The notes beneath the pieces were generated by a model. The model did not search any database. It was not told where the DNA came from and saw only the letters and a list, made by a program, of their open reading frames with translations. Position numbers and translations under genes: made by a program. Below are positions 25,012 to 33,696 of a stretch of DNA of 53,144 bases, one piece after another. This DNA is from Terriglobia bacterium (GTDB lineage: Bacteria > Acidobacteriota > Terriglobia > Terriglobales > Acidobacteriaceae): positions 1 through 53,144 of the forward strand of contig JAIQFZ010000014.1 in NCBI GenBank assembly GCA_020073015.1, given 5' to 3'. Position 1 is the stretch's first letter. Every line of letters starts with the position of its first letter.

Positions 25012-25184
25012 TTCCGAACACAATCGGGTCGGTTCCCTTTTTGGGACGACGGGAGCGTCCTCCGAAATAATTCACTCCCCAACCCCGGGCGGTGGGCGGA
25101 TAATGCAGGTAGAGCCGAACCGCAGATCGTGCTTCGGCGGTCCCTACGAAGCGTCCCGCCATGCGGTTTGGCCGGGAGGTAACT

Positions 25185-25670
25185 GTGCCTCTTTCAATGC
25201 TCCGGGAGTTTCTGGATCGCAACCACATCAAGTACCTCGTGATCTCCCACTCCGTGGCTTACACGGCGCAGGGGATTGCCGCCTTAACGCACACGCCGGG
25301 CAAAGAGTTGGCCAAGACTGTCATGGTCATGGTGGATGGCAAACTTGCCATGGCGGTAGTACCGGCTTCTTATCGGGTGGATTTGTTCAAGCTGAAACGA
25401 TATCTGGGCGCAGGCACGGTAGAACTTGCCACCGAAAACGAATTTCGCGACCGCTTCCCGGATTGCGAAACCGGATCCATGCCGCCGTTCGGTAATCTCT
25501 ATGGCATGGATGTTTTCGCCGACGAGAAACTGGCGGAAGACAAGGAAATCGCCTTTAACGCCGGATCGCACCGGGAACTGGTGCGGATGAGCTACACGGA
25601 TTTCCACGACCTGGTGAAACCGGCCGTCATCCCGCTGGCCGCGGGCAAGGCGGGCGCTCGCGCCGCCTGA
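25185..25670 (+). CDS. YbaK/EbsC-type aminoacyl-tRNA deacylase
   Basis: 161 residues. The start is taken at GTG 25185 because GGGAGG lies 6 nt upstream; an ATG at 25161 would put that signal inside the gene. The YbaK fold is seen in HIKYLVISHSVAYTAQGIAALTHTPGKELAKTVMV, the KLKRYLG lysine helix, the GSMPPFGNLYGMDVFAD glycine-rich loop and the FNAGSHRELVRMSYTDF end. Relatives remove mischarged amino acids from tRNA (Cys/Ala from tRNA-Pro); the exact substrate is not clear. Confidence 0.88.
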   Translation: MPLSMLREFLDRNHIKYLVISHSVAYTAQGIAALTHTPGKELAKTVMVMVDGKLAMAVVPASYRVDLFKLKRYLGAGTVELATENEFRDRFPDCETGSMPPFGNLYGMDVFADEKLAEDKEIAFNAGSHRELVRMSYTDFHDLVKPAVIPLAAGKAGARAA

Positions 25671-25867
25671 GCAGCCGGCAAGCCAGCGCGTGATCCGGGC
25701 AATTTCCTTGGCTCTCGCCGTTCGTGGGCCTGAGGACGCCTCCCGGCCACGAGCAGCACAAGGTGTCCGGGGATTTTTTTGTCTTTTTTCATACAATCTT
25801 CACAAATCGCTGTGTTAGATTTTTCCTTCCCGGTCATCGTCGACTCTTCTCTCTGGAGGAAAATGAA

Positions 25868-26425
25868 TTGGGCAAGGACATGGTCCCGAAGCGGATCTTC
25901 TTCACCAAGGGTGTGGGTAAGCATCGCGAGCGTCTGACATCCTTTGAGCTTGCCCTGCGCGATGCAGGCATTGCGGCACAGAACCTGGTAAGGGTCTCGT
26001 CCATCTTTCCACCCAATTGCAAACTGATTCCCCGCTCCCAGGGCTTGAAGTATTTGCATCCTGGCGAAGTCGTCTTCGCCGTGGTCGCGGAAAATTCGAC
26101 CCACGAACCGCATCGCCTGCTGGCGTCTTCGATCGGCGTAGCCATTCCAGCGGACCGGAACACTTACGGATATCTCAGCGAACACCATTCTTTCGGAGAG
26201 ACCGAAGATGCGGCGGGAGATTACGCGGAAGAGTTGGCGGCCGAGATGCTGGCCACCACTCTGAACGTGGAGTTCGACTCCGACCGCTCCTGGGACGAGA
26301 AGAAAGAAATTTATCGCATCTCGAACAAGATCGTGCGCACGGCGAACGTCACGCAGTCGGCCGTGGGTGATAAACGCGGGCTTTGGACCACCGTGATTGC
26401 GGCCGCCGTCACGATCTTCGACTGA
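25868..26425 (+). CDS. pyruvoyl-dependent arginine decarboxylase
   Basis: Makes agmatine from arginine. 185 residues. The self-cleavage site VSSIFPPNC (Ser44-Ser45) would split the proenzyme and turn the second Ser into the pyruvoyl cofactor. Other family blocks are [29 protein letters not shown] and [12 protein letters not shown]. The start is taken as TTG at 25868 because GGAGGA (25855-25860) is 7 nt upstream; ATG 25880 would be 19 nt from it. It is first of a polyamine gene group, followed by convergent repeats and the DHS-like gene. Confidence 0.92.
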   Translation: MGKDMVPKRIFFTKGVGKHRERLTSFELALRDAGIAAQNLVRVSSIFPPNCKLIPRSQGLKYLHPGEVVFAVVAENSTHEPHRLLASSIGVAIPADRNTYGYLSEHHSFGETEDAAGDYAEELAAEMLATTLNVEFDSDRSWDEKKEIYRISNKIVRTANVTQSAVGDKRGLWTTVIAAAVTIFD

Positions 26426-26433
26426 TTGTGTGG

Positions 26434-26516
26434 GGACGGGCGCCCTGCGCCCGTCCAAGCCGAGCGCAAGCTCGGCATCTACCCCCGTCCGAGTGAGACG
26501 CGGCCAGCCGCGTCTC
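26434..26516. repeat. three consecutive perfect hairpins between convergent genes
   Basis: GGACGGGCGC/GCGCCCGTCC (26434-26456, loop CCT), GCCGAGC/GCTCGGC (26459-26476, loop GCAA) and GAGACGCGGC/GCCGCGTCTC (26495-26516, 2-nt loop). The last is followed on the plus strand by TACTTTTTT and can end the arginine decarboxylase transcript. Its last base is the first base of the DHS-like stop codon read on the minus strand. They look like mobile palindromic units packed together. Confidence 0.8.
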
Positions 26517-27643
26517 TACTTTTTTGCCGTCGCTACCACTGCTTTCTTCTCTGCCGGTTTTTTCTTCAGGCGTTCCAGCACGGCCGCAACGATCAAGGGT
26601 AGCCCGACCGTCGCATCGACGAAGACCTCGCCGAATTTCCCGCCTTCTGCGGGCGGCACAAATTTTCCCCAGGAAACGGCTTCGCTGTAGGGACTGCCTG
26701 ACAACCCACCCCAGTACACCGGCTCCGGACAGATGCGGAGGCCGTAGTGATAGCGCTTCAGAGGCAGGTCTTCCCCGCCCCGGCGATGGCGCAATTCGAT
26801 GAACGGGCCGAACTGCTGCGACCAGTTGCGCGGAACGCCTCCGCCAATGGTGAAGATGCCAAGTCGTTTCTGACTGAGGAGCGTGGCGGCAAAGTATTCC
26901 AGATCTTCAAAAGGATCGAAGCGGAAACGCGGCTTCCCTTCTTTGTCGCGTTCGCGGTTGGTGAGGGCGAAGTCCAGGCCGAGTTCGGAGTCGGAAAACG
27001 CCGGGACGAATACCGGCACATGGTTCTCGTACGCCGATTTCAGAATGCCGCGCTGCCCTTTCGCATGCTTGGAGAGATGCGCTCCGATGGCTCGGTTGAG
27101 CTTGTAGGAACACATCACTTCGTTGGCGTCCCAGCCTTTGAAAACCGCGGCCATCACGCGCTCGACGTCGTCGAGGTTCTGCTCGGGCTCGAGTGTGTCG
27201 TAAACGCGGTTATAACCGGCCTCGTAAAGCTCCTCGTCGCTAAAGTCAGGATTGTGGCGGAAGTGGGCGCGACCGGTGGCCTCGACCAAGCCATGCGCCA
27301 TGAGCGCACCGGTCGAGACGATAGCGTTGACCATGCCGCGCTCGATCAACTCGGAGATGATCAGGCCCTGCTTGGCGACGGTCATGGCGCCCGCGAGCGT
27401 CATCACGACGAACGCGTCCTGGTCGCGGGCCATCGCTTCGAGCACGTCAGCGGCTTCGCCAAGCTGGCGGCCGGTGAACGCGGTCTTCGACATGGCGCGC
27501 ACCAGATCGTCGATGGACTTCACTTCCGCAAGATCGAGTGGCGCGAGCGGAATCAGCCGATCTTCCACCGGGTCGTGCAGTTTGCGGTCAATGCCCGCGC
27601 CTTCGTGATGATTGCCGTGTTTGGAGCCATTTTTGTGCTTCAA
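26516..27643 (-). CDS. deoxyhypusine-synthase-like protein (putative polyamine synthase)
   Basis: 375 residues. The start is TTG at 27643, with GGAGGG (27651-27656) 7 nt upstream; an in-frame ATG at 27670 lies upstream of this signal. Deoxyhypusine synthase family blocks are seen: VVMTLAGAMTVAKQGLIISELIERGMVNAIVSTGALMAHGL (NAD-binding half), GIFTIGGGVPRNW and PYSEAVSWGKF near the C-terminus. Eukaryotic DHS has GGGVVKHH, in which the Lys forms the enzyme intermediate; here the position is Arg272. Bacteria lack the usual eIF5A substrate, and relatives make homospermidine or related polyamines. It lies among arginine-to-putrescine genes, so a spermidine/homospermidine role is inferred. The C-terminus is Lys/Ala-rich. 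Confidence 0.85.
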   Translation of the reverse strand: MKHKNGSKHGNHHEGAGIDRKLHDPVEDRLIPLAPLDLAEVKSIDDLVRAMSKTAFTGRQLGEAADVLEAMARDQDAFVVMTLAGAMTVAKQGLIISELIERGMVNAIVSTGALMAHGLVEATGRAHFRHNPDFSDEELYEAGYNRVYDTLEPEQNLDDVERVMAAVFKGWDANEVMCSYKLNRAIGAHLSKHAKGQRGILKSAYENHVPVFVPAFSDSELGLDFALTNRERDKEGKPRFRFDPFEDLEYFAATLLSQKRLGIFTIGGGVPRNWSQQFGPFIELRHRRGGEDLPLKRYHYGLRICPEPVYWGGLSGSPYSEAVSWGKFVPPAEGGKFGEVFVDATVGLPLIVAAVLERLKKKPAEKKAVVATAKK

Positions 27644-27842
27644 GGACTGACCCTCCGAAAAGAAAAACAAATTTTGATTGAAGAAACAATTTACTAGAAG
27701 TGAGGGGGATGCGGCGACCTGCTTTTACCGCAGTGTTCATGCCTCATCTTGCAGTTTGATATTCTAGAGCGCGTGTTGAGAGTCAGGCTGGAATGTTGCC
27801 TGAACAAAACCCTTCAAAGTCTAGCGATTTCCCGGAGAGAAA

Positions 27843-28748
27843 GTGCAAGAGAAGTTCACCGCCGCGCTGGTCCAGATGTCGTGCGGGCCCGAGCCCGCGG
27901 ACAACATGGCCAAGGCGCTCGATCGCGTCGCGGAGTCGGCGCGCAAAGGCGCACACGTCGTCTGTCTGCCTGAGCTGTTTCAAACGCAATATTTCTGCCA
28001 GCGTGAGGATGCCACACTGTTTGATCTGGCCGAGCCGATTCCCGGACCGGGAACAGAAACACTGGCGGCTGCGGCCCGGCAGAATAACGTGGTGCTAGTG
28101 GCGTCGCTGTTCGAAAAGCGCGCGCCCGGGGTCTATCACAATACGGCGGCAATCTTGGATTCCGACGGCGCTCTGCGCGGGATCTACCGCAAGATGCACA
28201 TCCCGGACGATCCGCTCTACTACGAGAAGTTTTATTTCACTCCCGGCGACCTGGGATTCAAGGCTTTCGACACTACCGCTGGACGACTTGGCACACTGGT
28301 CTGTTGGGACCAGTGGTATCCGGAGGGGGCGCGCCTGACGGCGCTGCAAGGCGCAAGCATTCTGTTTTATCCCACGGCGATTGGGTGGCATCCCGCGGAG
28401 AAGGCCGAGTTCGGCGTCGCGCAGCACGATGCCTGGCGGACGATCCAACGCGCGCACGCTATCGCCAACGGCGTGTATGTCGGGGTTGTGAATCGAGTCG
28501 GATTCGAGACCGGCGACATTCGCGGCAATGCCACGCCGGGGAAAGGGCTGGAGTTCTGGGGAGGATCGTTTCTGTGCGATCCGTTTGGACGTGTTCTTGC
28601 CGAGGCTTCGCACGACAAAGAAGAAATCCTCATGGGCGAAGTCGATCTGCGCCACATGGAAGATATCCGGCGCAATTGGCCATTTCTGCGGGACCGCCGC
28701 ATCGATAGCTACGGTTCCATCACCAGCCGCATGATTGACGGAAAATGA
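27843..28748 (+). CDS. aguB: N-carbamoylputrescine amidase
   Basis: Hydrolyses N-carbamoylputrescine to putrescine, CO2 and ammonia. 301 residues, nitrilase superfamily: Glu in VVCLPELFQT, Lys in YRKMHIPDD, Cys in GTLVCWDQWYPEGARL. GTG at 27843 follows GGAGAG a few bases upstream. It ends just before aguA (28759), so the two are an operon. Divergent from the DHS-like gene. Confidence 0.95.
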   Translation: MQEKFTAALVQMSCGPEPADNMAKALDRVAESARKGAHVVCLPELFQTQYFCQREDATLFDLAEPIPGPGTETLAAAARQNNVVLVASLFEKRAPGVYHNTAAILDSDGALRGIYRKMHIPDDPLYYEKFYFTPGDLGFKAFDTTAGRLGTLVCWDQWYPEGARLTALQGASILFYPTAIGWHPAEKAEFGVAQHDAWRTIQRAHAIANGVYVGVVNRVGFETGDIRGNATPGKGLEFWGGSFLCDPFGRVLAEASHDKEEILMGEVDLRHMEDIRRNWPFLRDRRIDSYGSITSRMIDGK

Positions 28749-28758
28749 TCGACGGAAT

Positions 28759-29850
28759 ATGACCAGGCGATCCCGGACCAAATCGCTTCTGCCCTCTGCC
28801 CACGGATATCGCATGCCCGCGGAATGGGAACCGCATGAGTCTACCTGGCTGGCCTGGCCGCATTTTCGCGGGGACTGGCCGGGAAAGTTTGAGCCGATTC
28901 CCTGGGTGTACGCCGAGATCATCCGCAACCTGGCGCGGCACGAACGAGTGGACCTCATCGTCAACAGTGAGCATGCGGAAAAGTGGGCGCGGGCGGTGCT
29001 GGAACTCGCCGATGCGCTGTCCGATAACGTTTGCTTCCACCGCTGGCGCACCGAGCGGGTATGGATCCGCGATTCGGGATGCATTTACCTGACGCCGCCG
29101 GCGGGCGAGAACGATGCCAGGCTGATCGCCTTGCATTTTCAGTTCAACGCCTGGGCGAAGTATCCCAATTACGAATTCGATGCCAAGCTGGGCGCTCGAA
29201 TGGCGAAGGCAGCGGGCGCGCATGTGGTGCACCCGGCTTCCGGCGATCACCGCGTGGTGCTAGAGGGCGGTTCGATCGATGTCAACGGCCGTGGAACCCT
29301 GTTGACCACCGAAGAGTGCTTGCTTTCCACCACGCAGCAGCGGAATCAACCGATGGATCGCGTGGCCTATGAGCAGATGTTTGCGGAATATTTCGGAACG
29401 CAGCACGTGATCTGGCTGGATGAGGGCATTACCGGCGATGATACGCACGGACACGTGGACGACATTGCGCGCTTTGTCGCTCCCGACACGGTGATCACCA
29501 TGATCGAGCCGAATGCGCAGCACGAAGACTACTCTGCCCTGCAGCACAATCTTGGGCGCCTGAAGGCGGCGCGCGATCAAGACGGTCAGCGTCTGAACGT
29601 GATCGAAATTCCGTTGCCGCGACCCGTGGTGTTTGAGGGGCGTCGGCTTCCGGCGAGCTATGCCAATTTCTATATTGCGAATGGAATTGTGCTGGTGCCC
29701 GTCTTCAACGATCCAAACGATCGGATCGCGCTGAACACGCTGGCTGCGGTGTTTCCCTCCCGCGAGATTGTGCCGATCTACTCCGGCGATCTGATCTGGG
29801 GGTTTGGCGCGCTGCACTGTATGACGCAGCAGCAACCACTAAGTCAGTAG
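28759..29850 (+). CDS. aguA: agmatine deiminase
   Basis: Converts agmatine to N-carbamoylputrescine and ammonia. 363 residues from ATG 28759; a TTG at 28735 that overlaps aguB is also possible. Family blocks are MPAEWEPHESTWLAWPH, RTERVWIRDSGC, LEGGSIDVNGRGTLLTTEECLL, the HGHVDDIARF histidine motif and a C-terminal GFGALHCMTQQQP with the catalytic Cys. It follows aguB directly. With the upstream arginine decarboxylase it completes arginine to putrescine. Confidence 0.96.
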   Translation: MTRRSRTKSLLPSAHGYRMPAEWEPHESTWLAWPHFRGDWPGKFEPIPWVYAEIIRNLARHERVDLIVNSEHAEKWARAVLELADALSDNVCFHRWRTERVWIRDSGCIYLTPPAGENDARLIALHFQFNAWAKYPNYEFDAKLGARMAKAAGAHVVHPASGDHRVVLEGGSIDVNGRGTLLTTEECLLSTTQQRNQPMDRVAYEQMFAEYFGTQHVIWLDEGITGDDTHGHVDDIARFVAPDTVITMIEPNAQHEDYSALQHNLGRLKAARDQDGQRLNVIEIPLPRPVVFEGRRLPASYANFYIANGIVLVPVFNDPNDRIALNTLAAVFPSREIVPIYSGDLIWGFGALHCMTQQQPLSQ

Positions 29851-30002
29851 CTGGTAGCAGGCCCACATACCGAGCCTGTTTCCCAGCGTCGTCAACGACT
29901 TAGGGAAGGAATCAAACTTCTTCCCGGACCTGCGTCTTTTCTTGGCCTTGCCCCGTATGTATCGGTAGCATGAACGCGACTACCTGCTATTTCGTGAGTG
30001 CG

Positions 30003-30566
30003 ATGGCGGACGAAAACAGCGAGATCGCTCGTGGACTTCGACGTCGCGACGCAGACCTGCTCGACCGCCTGATCGAGAAGTACCAGCACCGCCTTCTGCG
30101 CTACCTCGTGTCCCTGACCGGGCGCCGCGAACTGGCCGAAGACCTCTTCCAGGAAACCTGGATTCGCGTGCTCGAGCGCGGCCGCCAGTACGATGCGCGT
30201 CATGAGTTCAGTACGTGGCTATTCGCGATCGCGCGCAATCTCGCCATCGACCACTTGCGCCGCAAGCAACCTGTGAGCCTGGACGGGCTCGCACATGACA
30301 ACGATGCTCCCCCATTCGATCTTCCGGCCACCCGGCTGCCCTCGGCACTCGACTGGACTATTCGTCGCGAACAGAACGAACAGATTTCGGCCGGGATGCA
30401 ACACCTCGCGTCCGAGTACCGCGAAGCGCTGGTGCTTCGTTTCCAGGAAGGAATGTCGCTCGAAGAGATTGCGACGGTAACCGGTGCGCCTCTAGGCACG
30501 GTGAAATCGCGAGTGTATCGCGGCCTGAGCGCCCTGGGGCCGTGGTTGAAGGGAGCCCGCTTATGA
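30003..30566 (+). CDS. ECF-type RNA polymerase sigma factor
   Basis: 187 residues from ATG 30003 (another in-frame ATG at 29970 gives a longer, less typical N-terminus). Region 2: LLDRLIEKYQHRLLRYLVSLTG, EDLFQETWIRVLE, FSTWLFAIARNLAIDHLRR. Region 4: YREALVLRFQEGMSLEEIATVTGAPLGTVKSRVYRGL. First gene of a three-gene unit with an anti-sigma factor and a zinc-ribbon membrane protein. Confidence 0.94.
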   Translation: MADENSEIARGLRRRDADLLDRLIEKYQHRLLRYLVSLTGRRELAEDLFQETWIRVLERGRQYDARHEFSTWLFAIARNLAIDHLRRKQPVSLDGLAHDNDAPPFDLPATRLPSALDWTIRREQNEQISAGMQHLASEYREALVLRFQEGMSLEEIATVTGAPLGTVKSRVYRGLSALGPWLKGARL

Positions 30567-31045
30567 CCGCCGACCCTCATGAACGCGCACGAGTGTTGAT
30601 CGCGCTGTCCGGCCCGGAAGAGGTCCCCCACGCGGAGCGCTCGTGGCTGACCGAACATCTGGAGTCCTGCGCACCCTGTCGCGAGTTCGCGGAAAACTCC
30701 GCTGCTGCGATCCGTTTATTGCGAGCGAATCCTGTCACCGCCGGCGTGAGTCTGGTGGCCACGACGCAGATGCGAGTACGCCAACGGGCGCGCGAGTTGC
30801 AGCGCCGGCAAGAACGCTTGTGGATGATCTGGGCTTGCAGTGTCGCAGTGACGCTCTGCACGGCATGCACCACCGTCGTAACGTGGCGCGGCTTTGCGTG
30901 GATTGGGCAACAGGCACGGCTTTCTGCGCCTGTATGGGAAATCGGCTTCGTTGTGTTCTGCCTGATGCCGGCGATCCTGGCGGGAATTCTTCTGCTTGCT
31001 CAGGGCACCCATCTGGTGGACCACAACGGCTCCTACCAGGCGTGA
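30563..31045 (+). CDS. membrane zinc-finger anti-sigma factor
   Basis: 160 residues. ATG at 30563 overlaps the sigma-factor stop (ATGA). The N-terminus has the ZAS-type motif HLESCAPC. Two hydrophobic segments follow (about 95-118 and 130-152). It would hold the sigma factor at the membrane. Its short outside loop (WRGFAWIGQQARLSAPVW) is a possible sensor. Confidence 0.88.
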   Translation: MTADPHERARVLIALSGPEEVPHAERSWLTEHLESCAPCREFAENSAAAIRLLRANPVTAGVSLVATTQMRVRQRARELQRRQERLWMIWACSVAVTLCTACTTVVTWRGFAWIGQQARLSAPVWEIGFVVFCLMPAILAGILLLAQGTHLVDHNGSYQA

Positions 31046-31102
31046 CTGACAGGCCACGGAAATGTTGGAACCGATTCGTACGTGAACTGAAGGGGGTCTG
31101 CG

Positions 31103-31633
31103 ATGCCAGTCAGGAATGAAACTTCCACGCGCTTTATGGACGAGGTGCGCATCATCTCGCCGTGGGCGTTCTTTATTGCTCTGCTCGGATTCGTGGCAGC
31201 GGTCGTGGGATTAGCGGTTGCCGCTCATGCGGACAAGAATCATCCGTCGATGGCGGTCATGGTGGCTTTTGGAATCGTCGCTGGCACCGCGCTCGCGGGC
31301 TACATCCTGCTGATCGGCTACGTAAACCGCGACGCCGGACGCCGCGGAATGAGCCGCGTCCTCTGGACGCTGCTCGCAATCTTCATCCCCAACGCCCTCG
31401 GTATCGTCCTGTATTTCATCCTGCGCAAACCGCGCATATTGAACTGTCCGCAGTGCGGCGCGCTTGTGGAGCCTGGGTTTGGCTTCTGCCCCCGGTGCCG
31501 GCATCGCTTGAGCCCGGTATGCCCGCAGTGCCAGCGCGGGGTGCACGTCGGTGACAAATTCTGCCCGTATTGTGGCAGCGACCTTGCGGCTGGCGTAAAC
31601 GCTGTCTCCGTGCCGGCCCCCAATCAGGGTTGA
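31103..31633 (+). CDS. membrane protein with two C-terminal zinc ribbons
   Basis: 176 residues. Three hydrophobic segments in the first 105 residues (PWAFFIALLGFVAAVVGLAVA, VMVAFGIVAGTALAGYILLIG, VLWTLLAIFIPNALGIVLYFIL) then two double-Cys ribbons: NCPQCGALVEPGFGFCPRC and VCPQCQRGVHVGDKFCPYC. The function is unknown. It starts 57 bp after the anti-sigma gene in the same direction, so it is likely an effector or accessory part of that ECF unit. Confidence 0.8.
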   Translation: MPVRNETSTRFMDEVRIISPWAFFIALLGFVAAVVGLAVAAHADKNHPSMAVMVAFGIVAGTALAGYILLIGYVNRDAGRRGMSRVLWTLLAIFIPNALGIVLYFILRKPRILNCPQCGALVEPGFGFCPRCRHRLSPVCPQCQRGVHVGDKFCPYCGSDLAAGVNAVSVPAPNQG

Positions 31634-31721
31634 GGATCTTGGGTTTCGCCCACCGCGCCCGGGGCTCATCGCGCTGACTCCCGACTACTGACTTCCGACT
31701 CCCTCATTTACACTGCTATCC

Positions 31722-32966
31722 GTGAACGCCGAAATCATCGCCGTGGGGTCGGAACTTCTTACGCCCCTCCGGCAGGACACGAACTCGCTCTATCTGACCG
31801 AGAAACTGAACGAACTGGGCGTCGAGGTTCGCTTCAAATCCATTGTCGGCGATGAGCGCGAGGGCCTGGTAGCGGCCGCCAAGTTGGCCATGCGTCGTTC
31901 GGACATCATCATTTTTTCTGGCGGGCTTGGGCCCACCGAAGATGACCTGACACGGGAAGCTGTTGCCGAAGCGCTGGGGCTGAAGCTGAACCGTGATCCT
32001 CAGCTTCTGGCGAAACTGGAGGAGCGTTTTGCCAAGCGCGGCATGAAGATGTCGGCCAACAACCTGAAGCAGGCGGACATACTAGCGAGCGCGGCCGTGC
32101 TACCGAATACGCTAGGGACGGCTCCGGGACAGTGGATCAGTGGTAAGTACGATGGCCAGGAACGGATCCTGCTGCTGCTTCCCGGACCACCTTACGAGCT
32201 CAAGACCATGTTTGACGCCGAATGCATTTCGCGGCTGCGCGCCAAGATCCCGCCGCAACACATTGCCAGGCGCATTCTGAAAATCGCGCTGATGCCGGAA
32301 TCACAGGTGGACGCCCGGGTTTCGCCCCTCTACAAAGCTTACACCGATGTAGAGACGACCATTCTTGCCGGAGCGGGTGAGATCCAGCTTCATTTCCGCT
32401 GCCGGAAGCCCTCGCAATCCGAGGCGGAGGCGCGCGTGGAAGAGCTCGCAGGAAAAATCGAGGACGAGTTGGGCGATGCGATCTTTTCGCGCAAAGGCGA
32501 AACCATCGAGCAGATTGTGAGCTACCTGCTGCAGATGCGCGGCATGACACTAGCTGTAGCCGAATCCTGCACGGGTGGCTTGCTGGCGGAACGCATCACA
32601 TCGCTGAGTGGGAGTTCGCGCTATTTTCTAGGCGGGGCGGTCGTGTATTCGAATGAACTCAAGACCCAGTTCGCCAATGTTCCGAAGACGCTGATCGACA
32701 AGCACGGCGCAGTGAGCCGGGAGGTGGCGGCCGCCATGGCGGAAGGGATCCGAAAGCGCTGCCTGTCGAGTTATGGAGTGGGCATCACAGGAGTGGCGGG
32801 ACCGACCGGTGGCACGGACCAGAAACCGGTCGGCCTGGTATATATCGCGTTGGCAGGTGACGAGGGTACGCAGGTCGTCGAGCGCAATTTTCCAGGCGAC
32901 CGCAAACGCATTCGGACCTTTGCGACGCAACAAGCTTTGGAGATGATCCGGCGGGCTCTGCTGTGA
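31722..32966 (+). CDS. cinA: CinA family protein, nicotinamide-nucleotide amidase
   Basis: 414 residues, GTG start at 31722. The N-terminal domain (about 1-170) resembles molybdopterin-binding/ADP-ribose pyrophosphatase modules (AEIIAVGSELL ... FSGGLGPTEDDLTREAVAEALG). The C-terminal amidase (about 255-414) has AESCTGGLLAERITSLSGSS and GITGVAGPTGGT. The protein recycles NMN in the pyridine nucleotide cycle and, in some bacteria, is tied to competence. Next come thpR, plsY and gpsA in the same direction. Confidence 0.94.
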   Translation: MNAEIIAVGSELLTPLRQDTNSLYLTEKLNELGVEVRFKSIVGDEREGLVAAAKLAMRRSDIIIFSGGLGPTEDDLTREAVAEALGLKLNRDPQLLAKLEERFAKRGMKMSANNLKQADILASAAVLPNTLGTAPGQWISGKYDGQERILLLLPGPPYELKTMFDAECISRLRAKIPPQHIARRILKIALMPESQVDARVSPLYKAYTDVETTILAGAGEIQLHFRCRKPSQSEAEARVEELAGKIEDELGDAIFSRKGETIEQIVSYLLQMRGMTLAVAESCTGGLLAERITSLSGSSRYFLGGAVVYSNELKTQFANVPKTLIDKHGAVSREVAAAMAEGIRKRCLSSYGVGITGVAGPTGGTDQKPVGLVYIALAGDEGTQVVERNFPGDRKRIRTFATQQALEMIRRALL

Positions 32967-33097
32967 CGACCTGCCTACCAGCAGATGGCAAGAGTGAGAA
33001 CGCGCCCTCAGCCCTCCATTCGGAAGATCAAGAACGGTGCTGATCGTGCCTCGCTCCGCACTGACTTTCAAAACGGACGGATAGCTAACCAAGGCCT

Positions 33098-33685
33098 ATG
33101 CGAATCTTCATCGGCATTGAGCTCGACGACGAAGTCCGGACGAAGATCGCGCGCTTCCTGGATGGCGTGCGGGGTTTCGCCCCGGATGCCCGCTGGGTGC
33201 GCCCGGAGTCGCTGCACATCACATTGAAGTTTATCGGCGAACAGAAATCGGAGCAGGTAGAAGCTGTCTCCGAACGCTTGCGGCAGGTAGAGGGCAGGCC
33301 AATCGACATTCGTCTGGGCGGGCACGGTTTCTTCCCAACTGCGAAATCGCCGCGAGTCTTCTGGATCGGAATTCAGGCCGGTCCAGAACTGGCGGCACTG
33401 GCCGCGAACATCGACGCGGGTGTCGCGGAGCTGGGCATTCCGCGCGAAGATCGCCCATTCAGCCCGCACTTAACCCTGGCGCGTGGAGGAGGCGGATCGG
33501 GTTCGCCGAAATGGCGGAAAGGTGACGGCCCAAACTCTGCGTTTGCGGTGCTCGAGAAACGCCTGGCAGCGATGGGCGATCTCGATTTCGGTGCAATGAC
33601 GGCCCGTGAGTTTATCCTGTATCAAAGCCAGCTTTCACCGAAGGGATCGAAGTACACCAAGCTGCAGCGCTTTCCTTTAAAGTAG
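33098..33685 (+). CDS. thpR: RNA 2',3'-cyclic phosphodiesterase
   Basis: 195 residues, 2H phosphoesterase fold. The two HxTx motifs are HITLKFIGE (about residues 46-54) and HLTLARG (about 124-130), with opening MRIFIGIELDD. It opens 2',3'-cyclic ends of RNA, though some members ligate tRNA halves in vitro. 12 bp separates it from plsY, so co-transcription is likely. Confidence 0.93.
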   Translation: MRIFIGIELDDEVRTKIARFLDGVRGFAPDARWVRPESLHITLKFIGEQKSEQVEAVSERLRQVEGRPIDIRLGGHGFFPTAKSPRVFWIGIQAGPELAALAANIDAGVAELGIPREDRPFSPHLTLARGGGGSGSPKWRKGDGPNSAFAVLEKRLAAMGDLDFGAMTAREFILYQSQLSPKGSKYTKLQRFPLK

Positions 33686-33696
33686 CCTGGACACGA

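Noticed and set aside
26747-27697. 316-codon plus-strand frame opposite the DHS-like gene
   Set aside because: Composition is of an antisense shadow (repeated RH/GE/VE), and the DHS-like protein has family blocks along its length.
29903-29925. GGGAAG/CTTCCC dyad between aguA and the ECF sigma gene
   Set aside because: Only 6 bp with an 11-bp gap and no clear T-run; too weak to call a terminator or operator.
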